Assembly (NCBI GenBank): GCA_934546985.1
Contig: CAKTEE010000008.1
Coordinates: 13,095-77,094, forward strand
DNA length: 64,000 nt
Direction of reading: 5' to 3'
DNA from: an uncultured Eubacteriales bacterium
Lineage (GTDB): Bacteria > Bacillota > Clostridia > Oscillospirales > Acutalibacteraceae
Shown here: one piece after another, positions 8,500 to 18,451 of the stretch
Layout: the number at the start of each line of letters is the position of its first letter
Numbering within the stretch: the first letter of the stretch is position 1
Translations under genes and position numbers: made by a program
Notes under the pieces: generated by a model
What the model saw: only the letters and a program-made list of their open reading frames with translations
Database searches by the model: none
Told to the model about the DNA's origin: nothing

Positions 8500-8531
8500 T
8501 AAAATAACGCCCGCTATTATATAAGCGGGCG
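8500..8531 (-). terminator. Terminator between tail fibre and holin
   Basis: CGCCCGCT 8508-8515 pairs with AGCGGGCG 8524-8531, followed on minus by a TTATTTTATTATTTTTTT-like tail. Lysis genes downstream would need readthrough or their own start. Confidence 0.7.
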
Positions 8532-8554
8532 CATTAGCCTGAAATTAAACTGAT

Positions 8555-11500
8555 TTAATTTGTCCTCGAAGTTACACCAAACTCGCACCTGAGTAAATCA
8601 TCATGCAAATAGTTGCCTATCTGCTCTATATATCGGTTGGCAATAAACAGATTGCCTGCTTTACCAAAATGCGGGTTACTAATATTGCAGTGTAAGTCTG
8701 ATCTGGCTGTATGGCTTATATCGCTGTTGTCTATAACTAACAGCCCATACTTTGCGGCAATCTTATCAATAACAGCATTGGTTGCAGCTACATTACCCTT
8801 TGAAGCAAAAATCTTTGTTAAAACAATTAAGCAGCTTGGATTATTCGCTTTAATTTTTTCAATGATTTTACAGTAATATCCCGTTTCGGTTGCCGCATAA
8901 TTGTTGTAGTCCGTGTACGGTTCCACATCTGCGTCCAGCGTGTCGGTCAAGCCGTTATTCGTCCCCAACCAAATGATAAATGTATCAAACGCTGATAAGT
9001 CAAATGTACTTAACTTTTCGGTGTAATAGTTTGATGCCGAGTAACCCGAAAAACCTCCATTGGTTACTTCGGCTCCCAGCATACGACCAAGTAAGCGCGG
9101 ATAGTTTTGGTCTATACTTTTGCCCGGGGTTGCTATCTCACCCCAAGCCTCATCGTAATATGCGCCGCTTGTCAAACTATCTCCTATACATAGGACTTTC
9201 CACATTGCATAGGAAAGGTAATTATAACGCTTCTCGGTAACTAAAGTGTTTAATGTGTTTTCTGTTGCCAATAGATGTGATTTTGTTGCAATATCTACTT
9301 TCCGAATTGGTGTAGATTCTTCGTATTTTGTGGGTTTGTAATCTGTGTTTATAAACAGCATAGGAGTAAGCGCAAAGTTTTGTGCGGCATAGCACGTACG
9401 TATATATGCCGTACTATCGCTTGCAACAGTATATGGGTTACTTGGTATGTTATCGCTACGAATAAGCAATTTTTTACGCGCATCAAATTCAAATACATAA
9501 CGGACAACAGCTGTATTGCTGATGGTTCCGTTTTTTGATACCAGATAGCTGTATAGTATGTCTCCTTTGTTGGCGGGGATATAATCAGACAGTTTTAGGG
9601 ATTCTGTATAAACGACATTGCCCGTATTAATGTCGATATTACCGGATTCGCAAATGGACAAATCTAATCTGTTTGTGTTTGGGTTATCAATAATATAATC
9701 GGACAGATCAGATTTTAATTGTTTAACATCTTCTGTCTGACTGTTATCTGTTGTAATATCAGCATTTTGCAAAAATTGCTGTACAGTTTTTGTAAGCAAC
9801 AAATGCCCCCAATCGTTTGGATGGGTGTCATCGTTAAAATATCTGCTTTTAACAGCAGGGATTCCTTGATTTAAACCGCTGCAATTATATAAGTCAAGCA
9901 CTGGTATGCTGTATTTATTGCACACCAGCTTTGCCGCGTCCATATAATCCCCAAGCTTTGGCATGTGCAATAGCTTTGTGCTGGTAAAAAACAAAATCTT
10001 AGCATTTGGATATTTTGCCTGTGCCTGTCTAAAGAGGCTTTCCAAGGCACCGATAAAGGTATACTCATTTAATGCGCCTGTAAAGTCATCCCATGCGGTC
10101 ATTAAACCGACAGGGATATTCAAGCCGCAGTCGTTTACGCCGCCCTGTATGACAAGGTAATCGGTAGTATCTCTAAGCAGACTAAAACGTTCGACAAAGG
10201 ATGTAGGCGCGCCCTCAATATTATGGCGTGCAACCGGAGACCCCCAAACGGATTGATTATGTACGGCGCTGTCATAATCCATGCCGTTAAAATATCCCGC
10301 GTTACTAATAGCAGACTTGTACCATGCGCTCAGGCTATCCCCTAAAACCGCAAGCTTTCTGCTCTTTAAAGGGTTGCGGTCCAGCCATGTAACTGTATCT
10401 CCGTAAGGTACATAGTTATCAGGATAATCTGTCCTGAGGCACAGCATCGGCCATACTGCAAAGCCCTCCAGCTTATACGATACCCTGAGATATGCCGCGC
10501 CTTCCGGCATAGTCCCTGTGTATATGCCATCTTGCCAACCAGTAACTGCATCAGAGGACAAATATTGCTTTTGCTCATCATAATAGCAAATGCATCTGTC
10601 CTGCCCCTGCGGGCAAACAAATTCCTGCCCTGTGGATATGTCGATATATGCCGATACCATATAGCCGTTATCGGCTGTTACAGTACCGTTATCTGAGGAC
10701 AGCTTGCCGGCTGTAATATCATCAAGGTTTAGCTTGTTTGTCACTGTGCCGGATATTTTTTCCGGCGTAACTGCATGGCTTACGATATGCTCTGTTTTAA
10801 CGGCGGATTCGTTCAATTTATCCGCCGTCACAGCTTTGGCGGCAAGCTTGTTTGCTGTAACCGAATCGTCTTTTACAGGTGGTATATGCAGCCAATTAAC
10901 TGCCGCCTCTCCATAAGGAATATAGTCCGATGGATAACCATTGCCCCCGCATATAATCATGGCATGTTCATTATCCCAGCCATCTATACCATCATAAGAT
11001 TCCATTCCGTAATTTAACCTAAAATAATATGCATTGTCTGGAATAACTATTTTCCCAGGCAACGCATATGAGCCAAATAATTCAGTTTTTATGCGACTCC
11101 CAAATTCATCATAAAAATTACCGCGCCTGCGGTTTCCGGCGGGACACCATATAATTTGATTTGGTATGCAGGGCATAATATCGGTTAATATAAAATCTTC
11201 GCTGTCCGAAATCGTCCCTTGAATATTTTCATCTTCACTTATATTTATCATCTGTTTGGTACATTTTGATAAATCAAGTAAGTTATATATAACGCCTGAC
11301 ATTTTATCAAACGTAATGGCGCCATTGGAAATTTTATCTGTAGTTACAGCATTGTTTCCAATATCACCGCGCAGCCATGGTACTATCGCATTTCCACAAG
11401 GTATATATTCAGTAGGATAACCATCACCGCCATATACAATCATTGAACGTTTATTGTCCCAACCCGCAACCCCGTCATATGGAGTTACTCCATATGACAT

Positions 11501-11980
11501 TCTAAAAAAAGCTGCTCCTTTTGGCGCTGTAATAGTTCCAGGTGCACTATAACTTCCGTAGCCCTCATACTTTATAAACATCTTATTTTTATCAAACCAT
11601 ACACATCTTCTGCGGTTTCCGGCGGGACAGTAATACTTTTCACTCGGTATACACGGAATATAATCAGTAAGTACATAATCCGAATCATCCAAAATTGTTC
11701 CCAATCCATCTGCTTCAATGCATTGCGGCGTGCATTTTGATAAATCCAGTAAATTTGTAACCGCATGCGCGATTTTAACAGAAGTTATTGGAATTGCTTC
11801 TTTTACTGATTCAGCTGCTTCCTCGGCATAATGAGCAGCTAAATCAGCTGCGCTTTGAACCGCCTCTTTTATTGTTTTCACTTTAATATTGTAGGTTTCC
11901 GCATTGGATGAAACCAATAAAAGGTCTCCATCTTTTGCATCTGCTAAAGTAGCAAAATCTTCTATACGTCTGTCTGCCAA
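8555..11980 (-). CDS. Large tail fibre with two SGNH-hydrolase domains
   Basis: 1141 residues. The N-terminal ~65 residues resemble a virion-attachment segment. Tandem modules then start VTNLLDLSKC (~75), IYNLLDLSKC (~230) and VTNKLNLDDI (~410), with a fourth at ~770 (NRLDLSICESG). They share the pattern ending DGYPTEYIPCG or NGYPSDYIPYG, probably carbohydrate-binding. Two SGNH/GDSL domains follow: LAVLGDSLSAWY ... VIQGGVNDCG ... DDTHPNDWGH at ~540-760, and VLCIGDSLTSG ... IWLGTNNG ... NPHFGKAGN at ~920-1130. Such esterases deacetylate surface glycans, so this is a likely receptor-modifying adhesin. The repeats point to internal duplication. Confidence 0.85.
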   Translation of the reverse strand: MADRRIEDFATLADAKDGDLLLVSSNAETYNIKVKTIKEAVQSAADLAAHYAEEAAESVKEAIPITSVKIAHAVTNLLDLSKCTPQCIEADGLGTILDDSDYVLTDYIPCIPSEKYYCPAGNRRRCVWFDKNKMFIKYEGYGSYSAPGTITAPKGAAFFRMSYGVTPYDGVAGWDNKRSMIVYGGDGYPTEYIPCGNAIVPWLRGDIGNNAVTTDKISNGAITFDKMSGVIYNLLDLSKCTKQMINISEDENIQGTISDSEDFILTDIMPCIPNQIIWCPAGNRRRGNFYDEFGSRIKTELFGSYALPGKIVIPDNAYYFRLNYGMESYDGIDGWDNEHAMIICGGNGYPSDYIPYGEAAVNWLHIPPVKDDSVTANKLAAKAVTADKLNESAVKTEHIVSHAVTPEKISGTVTNKLNLDDITAGKLSSDNGTVTADNGYMVSAYIDISTGQEFVCPQGQDRCICYYDEQKQYLSSDAVTGWQDGIYTGTMPEGAAYLRVSYKLEGFAVWPMLCLRTDYPDNYVPYGDTVTWLDRNPLKSRKLAVLGDSLSAWYKSAISNAGYFNGMDYDSAVHNQSVWGSPVARHNIEGAPTSFVERFSLLRDTTDYLVIQGGVNDCGLNIPVGLMTAWDDFTGALNEYTFIGALESLFRQAQAKYPNAKILFFTSTKLLHMPKLGDYMDAAKLVCNKYSIPVLDLYNCSGLNQGIPAVKSRYFNDDTHPNDWGHLLLTKTVQQFLQNADITTDNSQTEDVKQLKSDLSDYIIDNPNTNRLDLSICESGNIDINTGNVVYTESLKLSDYIPANKGDILYSYLVSKNGTISNTAVVRYVFEFDARKKLLIRSDNIPSNPYTVASDSTAYIRTCYAAQNFALTPMLFINTDYKPTKYEESTPIRKVDIATKSHLLATENTLNTLVTEKRYNYLSYAMWKVLCIGDSLTSGAYYDEAWGEIATPGKSIDQNYPRLLGRMLGAEVTNGGFSGYSASNYYTEKLSTFDLSAFDTFIIWLGTNNGLTDTLDADVEPYTDYNNYAATETGYYCKIIEKIKANNPSCLIVLTKIFASKGNVAATNAVIDKIAAKYGLLVIDNSDISHTARSDLHCNISNPHFGKAGNLFIANRYIEQIGNYLHDDLLRCEFGVTSRTN

Positions 11981-12004
11981 AACAATTTACCTCCTTAAAA
12001 AATA

Positions 12005-13783
12005 TCAAACATCCGGTGTAGAAACTTCTAACTGAGAAAGACGTTTTAAAATATCTACAATCTGTTCCTGCACTGATAATATTATTTGATTATTAGATGC
12101 CAAAGCCGATTGTATTTGATTTACTAATGTTTCCAAAGATTGTATTTTCGCTGACTGCTGATCCTCTGAAGATTTTAGATTTAAAATATCTATATGAGTC
12201 TCTTCAAACTTATTCTCTAATTCTTCAATATTGAGTGCATTTTTATCAGCGCTGTCAATTTTTACATCGCCGGTAATATGATAAGCACCCAAATCGTCAT
12301 CATAATAAACACAATCCTCCAATAAACCAGTAGCCGCCGACCTTCCTTTAAGTGAAAAAGTATTACTGTTAAATGCGGCCTCCGCACAAACAGAAGAATC
12401 TGTAGATTGAGTTGCTACCCGTGACTGTACCTTTGATTCTAAAGCATTTTTTCTCACAACTAATCCATTCAGTTCCGAAATAACTACTCCATTATACGAA
12501 CTATTGGGAGTTATGTACTTCTGGCTTTTGATTCTGTCTAAATCAGAAAGAAACGGGTATTCCCTGCTTAACTCTTTATTACTCGGCGCTAATATGTCAG
12601 CTCTGAAATCTATATCCAAAATTAACACAGATGAATACAGAACACTGCAAACCTTATCGCCTATTTTTACTTGGTCGCCAAGTTCTGCTGCAGGGTCATA
12701 ACAAGTTTTAGTCGCTTCAAAAGGCGCATATACCAATCCTGAAAATGCTGTATATAAATTATTACATATTTTTTGAGTTGCATATGGGCAGCTGTCAATG
12801 ACTACTTCATAACCAGAATCATTTCCGGCTGAATAGTTTTTTCCATCTTCACCCGACATTGTTATTTTACTGATTAATAAATTCTCCCCTGTTGTAATTT
12901 TTCCTATTACAACAGGGACATTAATTAATCCGCCAACAGGGTTTACACTTCCATCTGCGCCCCAAATTAAGTGATATCCATCTGATGTAATAATATGATT
13001 GCGCAATGCATCAATTATAGCATTTGTCCTTGGAATTAAAGAGGAAGGCATACTCCCTTTTAGTCCTGAAATCTCTTTATTTGTTTGATCTTTCAGCCTC
13101 CATACAAGGTTATCTCCCTGCATGGTTACTATAGTTTCATAGTCCTGATCGATAATATTATAAGTTTCATCAGGAGCTGAAACTAACGGAACCAAGCGCA
13201 GTTCATTATCTTCTGTTATAATCCAATTGCCTCCATGACAAGAACCAATATACCCAAGCACCTGCAACATCGTCAATCCTTTCGGATACGGAACTATATA
13301 ATCAGAACCGGTCTGAATTTGCGTGCGCGGGTCTATACTGACTCCGATGCGATAAGCTATCTCAGCCACTGCAGCCTTCATTGTTTTAGGCCATCCAACC
13401 GAGATGTCAGAATCTCCTAAATAATTTTGGCTTGCTTTCAACATTGCATCATAACAGGTAATAGTCAAAAGCCCTTCATTGTATTCCCTCTGGTCTATAT
13501 AATAAGTGCCAAACTGCAAATATTCACTGTATTGTTTCCCATCTGTCAGTCTGGCTTTAATAATGACTGGGGATTTCGAAGAAATTTGACGATTCGTTAA
13601 TATAGATAACTGCATAGTTGATGAAATACAATTTCCAACTGATAAATTGTCCGATACTAAAGAACGTTCTATTTTAGGGGCAGATATTTTTGTATATTCC
13701 ACCCCTGCAATTTCTGCTTTTACTTCCATACGGAAACGCCCTCGCACCGCCAGCTTCTTCCAGATATCACTTCTGTGCCGCAT
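12005..13783 (-). CDS. Tail-tip/baseplate protein (Tal/gp18-like)
   Basis: 592 residues. The N-terminal ~380 residues have the features of the siphovirus tail-associated hub protein: FGTYYIDQREYNEGLLTITC, then a lineage of MLQVLGYIGSCHGGNWIITEDNELRL. The C-terminal ~130 residues are a predicted coiled coil (NIEELENKFEETHIDILN to the end) that could hold the fibre encoded next. It lies between the distal-tail gene and the fibre, as expected. No peptidase motif was found. Confidence 0.75.
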   Translation of the reverse strand: MRHRSDIWKKLAVRGRFRMEVKAEIAGVEYTKISAPKIERSLVSDNLSVGNCISSTMQLSILTNRQISSKSPVIIKARLTDGKQYSEYLQFGTYYIDQREYNEGLLTITCYDAMLKASQNYLGDSDISVGWPKTMKAAVAEIAYRIGVSIDPRTQIQTGSDYIVPYPKGLTMLQVLGYIGSCHGGNWIITEDNELRLVPLVSAPDETYNIIDQDYETIVTMQGDNLVWRLKDQTNKEISGLKGSMPSSLIPRTNAIIDALRNHIITSDGYHLIWGADGSVNPVGGLINVPVVIGKITTGENLLISKITMSGEDGKNYSAGNDSGYEVVIDSCPYATQKICNNLYTAFSGLVYAPFEATKTCYDPAAELGDQVKIGDKVCSVLYSSVLILDIDFRADILAPSNKELSREYPFLSDLDRIKSQKYITPNSSYNGVVISELNGLVVRKNALESKVQSRVATQSTDSSVCAEAAFNSNTFSLKGRSAATGLLEDCVYYDDDLGAYHITGDVKIDSADKNALNIEELENKFEETHIDILNLKSSEDQQSAKIQSLETLVNQIQSALASNNQIILSVQEQIVDILKRLSQLEVSTPDV

Positions 13784-13787
13784 AAAA

Positions 13788-14174
13788 TTACCTCTCTGTT
13801 AAATTGAACGTTACCCCGTCATAAACAGTTCTTCCACCTATATAGCGCTGTACCCCTTCATTAATTGTCGAACAATAATATGTGCGCTCGATATACCTGT
13901 TTGCTTTTGGATCAAGCATGATAACAGACACATAATTCCCTTGCGCATACATATCATCCTCAAGCTGTTTGATAACGGTTTCATCTAGCCTGTTAAATGA
14001 TACTGTCCATTTTGTTTTTGTGGCTATTCTGGAACGATACATCAGCCCATCAAGAAGGTTACGCCCGCTCCCATCAGAATCAAGGTCATTTTTAGTAGAC
14101 TGCAATCCGTCCTGTGCCAAATATTTCGTATAATCATTCCCATTAATTTTAAATATCGGTTTCACTGTGCACAC
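13788..14174 (-). CDS. Small tail protein, DUF6711-like (distal tail)
   Basis: 128 residues starting near FKINGNDYTKYLAQDGLQ, with a GRNLLDGLMYRSRIATK centre and a YDGVTFNLTER ending. This matches the DUF6711 phage family placed between tape measure and tail hub, where the distal tail protein belongs. It is separated from both neighbours by 4 bp, so it is in the late operon. Confidence 0.65.
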   Translation of the reverse strand: MCTVKPIFKINGNDYTKYLAQDGLQSTKNDLDSDGSGRNLLDGLMYRSRIATKTKWTVSFNRLDETVIKQLEDDMYAQGNYVSVIMLDPKANRYIERTYYCSTINEGVQRYIGGRTVYDGVTFNLTER

Positions 14175-14178
14175 CTCC

Positions 14179-15000
14179 TTATGTAATTAACGGGGATTTT
14201 CCAAGCATTCGCGTTCTTCGGTTAATTTCTTTAATAACGCTGGACGTAAGACTGTTGGAATCCAGATTTATTGTTGTCCCGCTGTAATCCTGTATCGCTC
14301 CTACAATAGCCGTAGTAGCATTCGTAACAGATTGAATAACAACCGAAGCAAGCTCATCATTTGAAGCCTCGATACTTGCACCTAACGAATTACTGTTCTC
14401 TGCTGCTGTATTTACTCTATACGGAATAACTGTGCCGGAGGCTATTACAGGCATTGCAAAATTTACTCCACTGGCAATGGCGCTCAGCTTATTTACCAAG
14501 TCTACGAAGCTTTCACTAACATCATCTGAAAAAGCAGTTAAAACATTTTTTAAACCAGCATTTCCTTTTCCAGAAAAAGTAATATCAGCCGTATTTCCGG
14601 CAGACATAGCGTAATTACCGTTTTGGATTTCATGGGATATGGCAGAGGCCATATTAGATACTGCACCAATCGCTTTACCCTGATTTTTCTTAATACCGTA
14701 AGTCATTAAATCAATCATATCAGGCATATATGTGTGGAAATTAGATAAAGGTCCTTCCTCTGGTTCAGAGAAACCGAGAATGGATTTGATTTTATTCGCA
14801 ACACCTTTTACAGCATTTCCAACGGCGTTTTTAGCCTTTTCAATACCATTTGCCATGTTTTGGCAAACATCTTTCCCCCAAGTAAAAGCATCTGTTTTCA
14901 TTGTTTCCCATTTACCTGAAACAGTAGACTTAATGGATTCCCACTTTTCAGAAGCATTGGTTTTGATATTTTCCCAACCAGTAGAAATAGTAGTCTTCAA
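14179..15000 (-). CDS. Tape measure protein, C-terminal part (after frameshift)
   Basis: This is the downstream frame of the broken tape measure. TTG 15000 is only the first possible start; the frame is open to about 15228, where it meets the N-terminal frame. Reading back from 15000 continues a series of ~11-residue repeats with Trp and Lys (SEKWESIKSTVSGKWETMK type), typical of tape measures. About 348 residues lie in this frame. No ribosome site is seen at 15000, so independent translation is doubtful. Confidence 0.7.
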   Translation of the reverse strand: MKTTISTGWENIKTNASEKWESIKSTVSGKWETMKTDAFTWGKDVCQNMANGIEKAKNAVGNAVKGVANKIKSILGFSEPEEGPLSNFHTYMPDMIDLMTYGIKKNQGKAIGAVSNMASAISHEIQNGNYAMSAGNTADITFSGKGNAGLKNVLTAFSDDVSESFVDLVNKLSAIASGVNFAMPVIASGTVIPYRVNTAAENSNSLGASIEASNDELASVVIQSVTNATTAIVGAIQDYSGTTINLDSNSLTSSVIKEINRRTRMLGKSPLIT

Positions 15001-15145
15001 CTCACTCCACTTTTTAGACGCTTTTGTTTTAATATCCTCCCATTTGCTTGAAAGGGCTGTTTTGATAGTACCCCACTTTGTTTCCGCATCGGTTTTTATA
15101 TTGTTCCAGCCTGTAGAAATTGCAGATTTTAAATTGCCCCATTTT

Positions 15146-17878
15146 TCAGAAGCAGTAGTTTTTAAACCATCCCAAATGCCGGAAACCGTCGTTGTAATTC
15201 CATTCCATGCAGCAGAAGCCCCTGCACTTATATTTTTCCCATGCCCCGCTTATGGTCGAACCCAGAGAACTGAGTGCGCTGCTAAAAAATTCAGTAATAG
15301 ATCCCCATGCGTTTGTAATGCCCTGAAGCAATCCCTGAATAATAAAATTGCCCATGGGTTCCATCTCCTTTGCAGGAGAATGAATACCAAAGGCATTCTT
15401 AAACCCATTAATGAACGGGTCAAAAATATGAGTTTTTATCCATGTGCCAAGATCGCTTAATGTATTTGAAATACCATCTAACATTCCTTGAGCAATATCC
15501 CCACCAGCATTTTTTATAAAATCCTTAAAATATGAAAGCGTATCATTATAAGCACTTTCGAGACTTTTCCATACGTTTTGCCAGAAACTAGCAGCAAGCG
15601 CATATGAACCTCCCACAATGCTTCCAAGCAATTCCCAAAATTTAGATTGAAGACTTCCCCAATCAATATTTTGTATTAACGCTACCAATGAATTCCATAA
15701 ATCCTTGCCAAGTTTGTGCCAATCCAATGTCTCAATCGCTCCAATAAACAAATCAAAAAATCCAATGGCGAGGTCAGAAAGAACTCCCGACAAATTTGCA
15801 ACCACAGCTATCCAATCAATATTATTCAGACATTCCGATACATCAGTACCTATACGATACCAATCTGCACCTTTTATAGCAGAACGCAAAGAATCTAATA
15901 AACCGATTGCAAAATTGGTAAGTCCTACCCCAATTTTCGCCCAATTCACCGAAGCAAACGCATTATTAATAAAATCCGAAATATTATCGCCTAAACCTGA
16001 CCAATCAAACTCTGCAATAAACCCATAAATAGAATCTATCCAAGCGGTTATATATGCCCCTAAAGTGGTTCCAAGTAATTTCCAGTCTATACCATGTACC
16101 AATCCATTTAATCCCTTAGCAATGGCTCTTCCAATAGAATCCCAGTTAATTGTTGTCAACAGCAGAAAAATTGTATGGATAAAAGTATTAATTCCTTGTG
16201 CAAACGTATCTCCAATCCGTTCCCAATCTACCGTGTAAATGAGAGCATTAAATGCTATTGAAAAAGCAAGAATATATTTTGAAATTGTTTTTCCAACATT
16301 ATCCCAACGAATATATTTGTTAATGCGTTTAAATATTGAATTAATTTTCTTTCCAATAATAATGCCAATTTCTGCATAATCCCCGTTTTTAAATGCCATT
16401 TTTAGTGAATCTACAAAAGATTTTACCTCAGAATCAATTCCAACTTCCTCAAACATTTCTCCGACATTAGGACTAGCACTGCCGCCACCACCACTGGAAG
16501 AAGAATCGCTAAGAATATTCAACTCATCAAATCCGGCCAACTGGCGTTTTGCTTCTTTGGCGGCTCCTGCCGTCCCATTAAGAGATTTTGCATAATCCTG
16601 CTGTACGGCAACAGCTTTCGTAAAGGTTTTCGATCCTTTTAAAGCCGCAAAAAACATACCAATATAGTTAACTGCAGTTGCCAGCATATGAATTAATTGA
16701 GTAAGTACCGGAGTAACAATTGATAACACAGGTGCAAACGCTGCTGCAAAGCTATTCTTTAGTAAAGTCAGACTGGAAACAAGAGCAGACATATCCGCAT
16801 TAACTGAACTGGAAAATTGGGACAGGTTTTGCATTCCTTCTTTAACTCCAGTTACAATACTGTTAAGCAGCTTACGAATAACTAACCGTTTCAGCATAGA
16901 ACCAAGCCCCGCGACTTTTTTAATTAAAGAATTTGTCGCCCTCCCTGCACCGCTTGTTTCTTTATGAAAAGAAGCTATTTTAAAAGCAGCGCCTTTTACA
17001 ACTTTGCCAAAGCCTTTAAAAGCCCCTTTCATGATATTCCCAAAGCCTTTAGCAATCCCTTTGACTTTTGACATTACGGTGCCGAAACGGCTTGTCTCTT
17101 CTTTTGCTTCTGTTAAACCGGCTTTGTATTCTTTTAGTTCCGCTTCATTTTTCTGTAATTCTGCATATGCCCGATCATACTCTTCATATCCAAAACCAAC
17201 GCCTGCGGCTTCCATGGTTCGCAGTTCATCTTTTAAACGCTCAATATCACTCATTAAATCCTGAACGTATTCAGATGAAGTTGTTGCATTATCAGCAATT
17301 TCCTGTAATCTATCGGATTCCTCTGATTCTGCTTTGGAAATCTGTTCTTGCATTTCTGAAAGTTTTTGAATAGCTTCTGTATATTGCCGATACTCATCTG
17401 TATCCGAACCCATTTGAAAAGCATTGCCGGAAGCCACCAACTTGCTCATTTCAGAACGGCATTGTCTTATTTTATCCTCACAGTTTTGGATAGCAGTTGC
17501 AAAGCTATTGAATTTCAATAAAATTCCTGAATTTTCAGATTTCTCACGCTGAATTTGTAAGTGTTTTAATAGTTTTTCAGTTTCCTTTATCTCATCACCT
17601 AATTTTATGTATTCTTCTGTAGGTGTATGTTGATTACTGAGAAACTCCATTTTAGTTTCCAACTCTGAAATAGTGTTCTCCAAAGTTTCAGCTTTGCTTT
17701 GAAATGTAGCTACAGCACTGGAACTACCGGTTATTGCTTTTTGAAAAGTTGGACCTAAAGATTCTACTTTTTTATTGAGAGATTTGACTGCACGTTTCAG
17801 ATCGTTGCTATCAGCTTTAAATCCCTCAGAATTAAGTTCAGCATCAACAATAATACTGCCATCCGCCTGCTCTGCCAC
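15146..17878 (-). CDS. Tape measure protein, N-terminal part (frameshifted)
   Basis: The frame is 910 residues, of which about 884 are tape measure and the last ~25 (YKCRGFCC onward) are out of frame. Visible features are coiled coils at ~25-280, a hydrophobic/Gly-rich stretch at ~310-420, then repeated amphipathic WxxLGxxIxxxI units. The start is GTG 17878 behind AAGGTGGTGAG. Near 15226-15238 one extra base (a T in GAAAAATATAAGT on the minus strand) shifts the frame by +1; the other frame continues the repeats. A full protein would have ~1230 residues. This may be a real inactivating mutation or a sequencing error; the tail length determinant would otherwise be truncated. Confidence 0.85.
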   Translation of the reverse strand: MAEQADGSIIVDAELNSEGFKADSNDLKRAVKSLNKKVESLGPTFQKAITGSSSAVATFQSKAETLENTISELETKMEFLSNQHTPTEEYIKLGDEIKETEKLLKHLQIQREKSENSGILLKFNSFATAIQNCEDKIRQCRSEMSKLVASGNAFQMGSDTDEYRQYTEAIQKLSEMQEQISKAESEESDRLQEIADNATTSSEYVQDLMSDIERLKDELRTMEAAGVGFGYEEYDRAYAELQKNEAELKEYKAGLTEAKEETSRFGTVMSKVKGIAKGFGNIMKGAFKGFGKVVKGAAFKIASFHKETSGAGRATNSLIKKVAGLGSMLKRLVIRKLLNSIVTGVKEGMQNLSQFSSSVNADMSALVSSLTLLKNSFAAAFAPVLSIVTPVLTQLIHMLATAVNYIGMFFAALKGSKTFTKAVAVQQDYAKSLNGTAGAAKEAKRQLAGFDELNILSDSSSSGGGGSASPNVGEMFEEVGIDSEVKSFVDSLKMAFKNGDYAEIGIIIGKKINSIFKRINKYIRWDNVGKTISKYILAFSIAFNALIYTVDWERIGDTFAQGINTFIHTIFLLLTTINWDSIGRAIAKGLNGLVHGIDWKLLGTTLGAYITAWIDSIYGFIAEFDWSGLGDNISDFINNAFASVNWAKIGVGLTNFAIGLLDSLRSAIKGADWYRIGTDVSECLNNIDWIAVVANLSGVLSDLAIGFFDLFIGAIETLDWHKLGKDLWNSLVALIQNIDWGSLQSKFWELLGSIVGGSYALAASFWQNVWKSLESAYNDTLSYFKDFIKNAGGDIAQGMLDGISNTLSDLGTWIKTHIFDPFINGFKNAFGIHSPAKEMEPMGNFIIQGLLQGITNAWGSITEFFSSALSSLGSTISGAWEKYKCRGFCCMEWNYNDGFRHLGWFKNYCF

Positions 17879-17893
17879 AATCTCACCACCTTT

Positions 17894-18451
17894 TTATCCA
17901 AGTATTGCGTTCAATTTGTCTTTTGCAGCCTGCTCCTCAGCTGTTAATTTCGGGCGTAAAACGCATATGTTTTTATTGGCGTTCCAAAACTCACGTTCCC
18001 ATTTTTCCAACTTCTTTCTTTTTTGCTTTTTTTGCCGTAAATTCAATACATGCGCAAATACACCATCTCCAATTTCCATAAAGTAGCCCATAAAAGTCCA
18101 CCAATGGATATAATCAGCAGATCGTACTTCCCTTCCCGCCGCCTTATTAATGGCAGGAAACAAAATCGCCTCATCCTGCTCCCAATCCATTGTACGCGGA
18201 ACGTTTTGAGCATCAGAAGCCATACCGCAATCTATAAAATATAAAGCTTGCTTATAAGCTTCCTGATAAGCAAGCTGCGGCATTAAATCAAAATCTTTAT
18301 AAAGGATATACAGGCAAATATACACCTTTTCTTCCGGCTCCAGCCCTGCATCACCAAATGCAGTTACGATTTTAAGAATATCCCTAAAATCCGTCCGAAT
18401 AGAATAATAAAATCCATGAACGTTCAGCTTATCCGGCAATTCTCCTGTCAT
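17894..18451 (-). CDS. Tail assembly chaperone, Gp15 family
   Basis: 185 residues of the bacteriophage Gp15 family (PF06854): a mostly helical protein with FRDILKIVTAFGDAGLEPEEKV near the start and DYIHWWTFMGYFMEIGDGVF in the middle. It overlaps the preceding chaperone gene by 4 bp (ATGA) and lies just before the tape measure. In this phage group two separate genes replace the -1 frameshift product of lambda gpG/gpGT. Confidence 0.8.
   Translation of the reverse strand: MTGELPDKLNVHGFYYSIRTDFRDILKIVTAFGDAGLEPEEKVYICLYILYKDFDLMPQLAYQEAYKQALYFIDCGMASDAQNVPRTMDWEQDEAILFPAINKAAGREVRSADYIHWWTFMGYFMEIGDGVFAHVLNLRQKKQKRKKLEKWEREFWNANKNICVLRPKLTAEEQAAKDKLNAILG

Noticed and set aside
15221..15240. 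Programmed -1 frameshift in the tape measure at the A-rich stretch
   Set aside because: A -1 shift after GAA AAA reads ATA TAA and stops immediately; only +1 or -2 restores the frame.
14732..15460. 242-codon plus-strand open frame
   Set aside because: It is antisense to the repetitive tape measure gene and has no start signal or recognisable protein.
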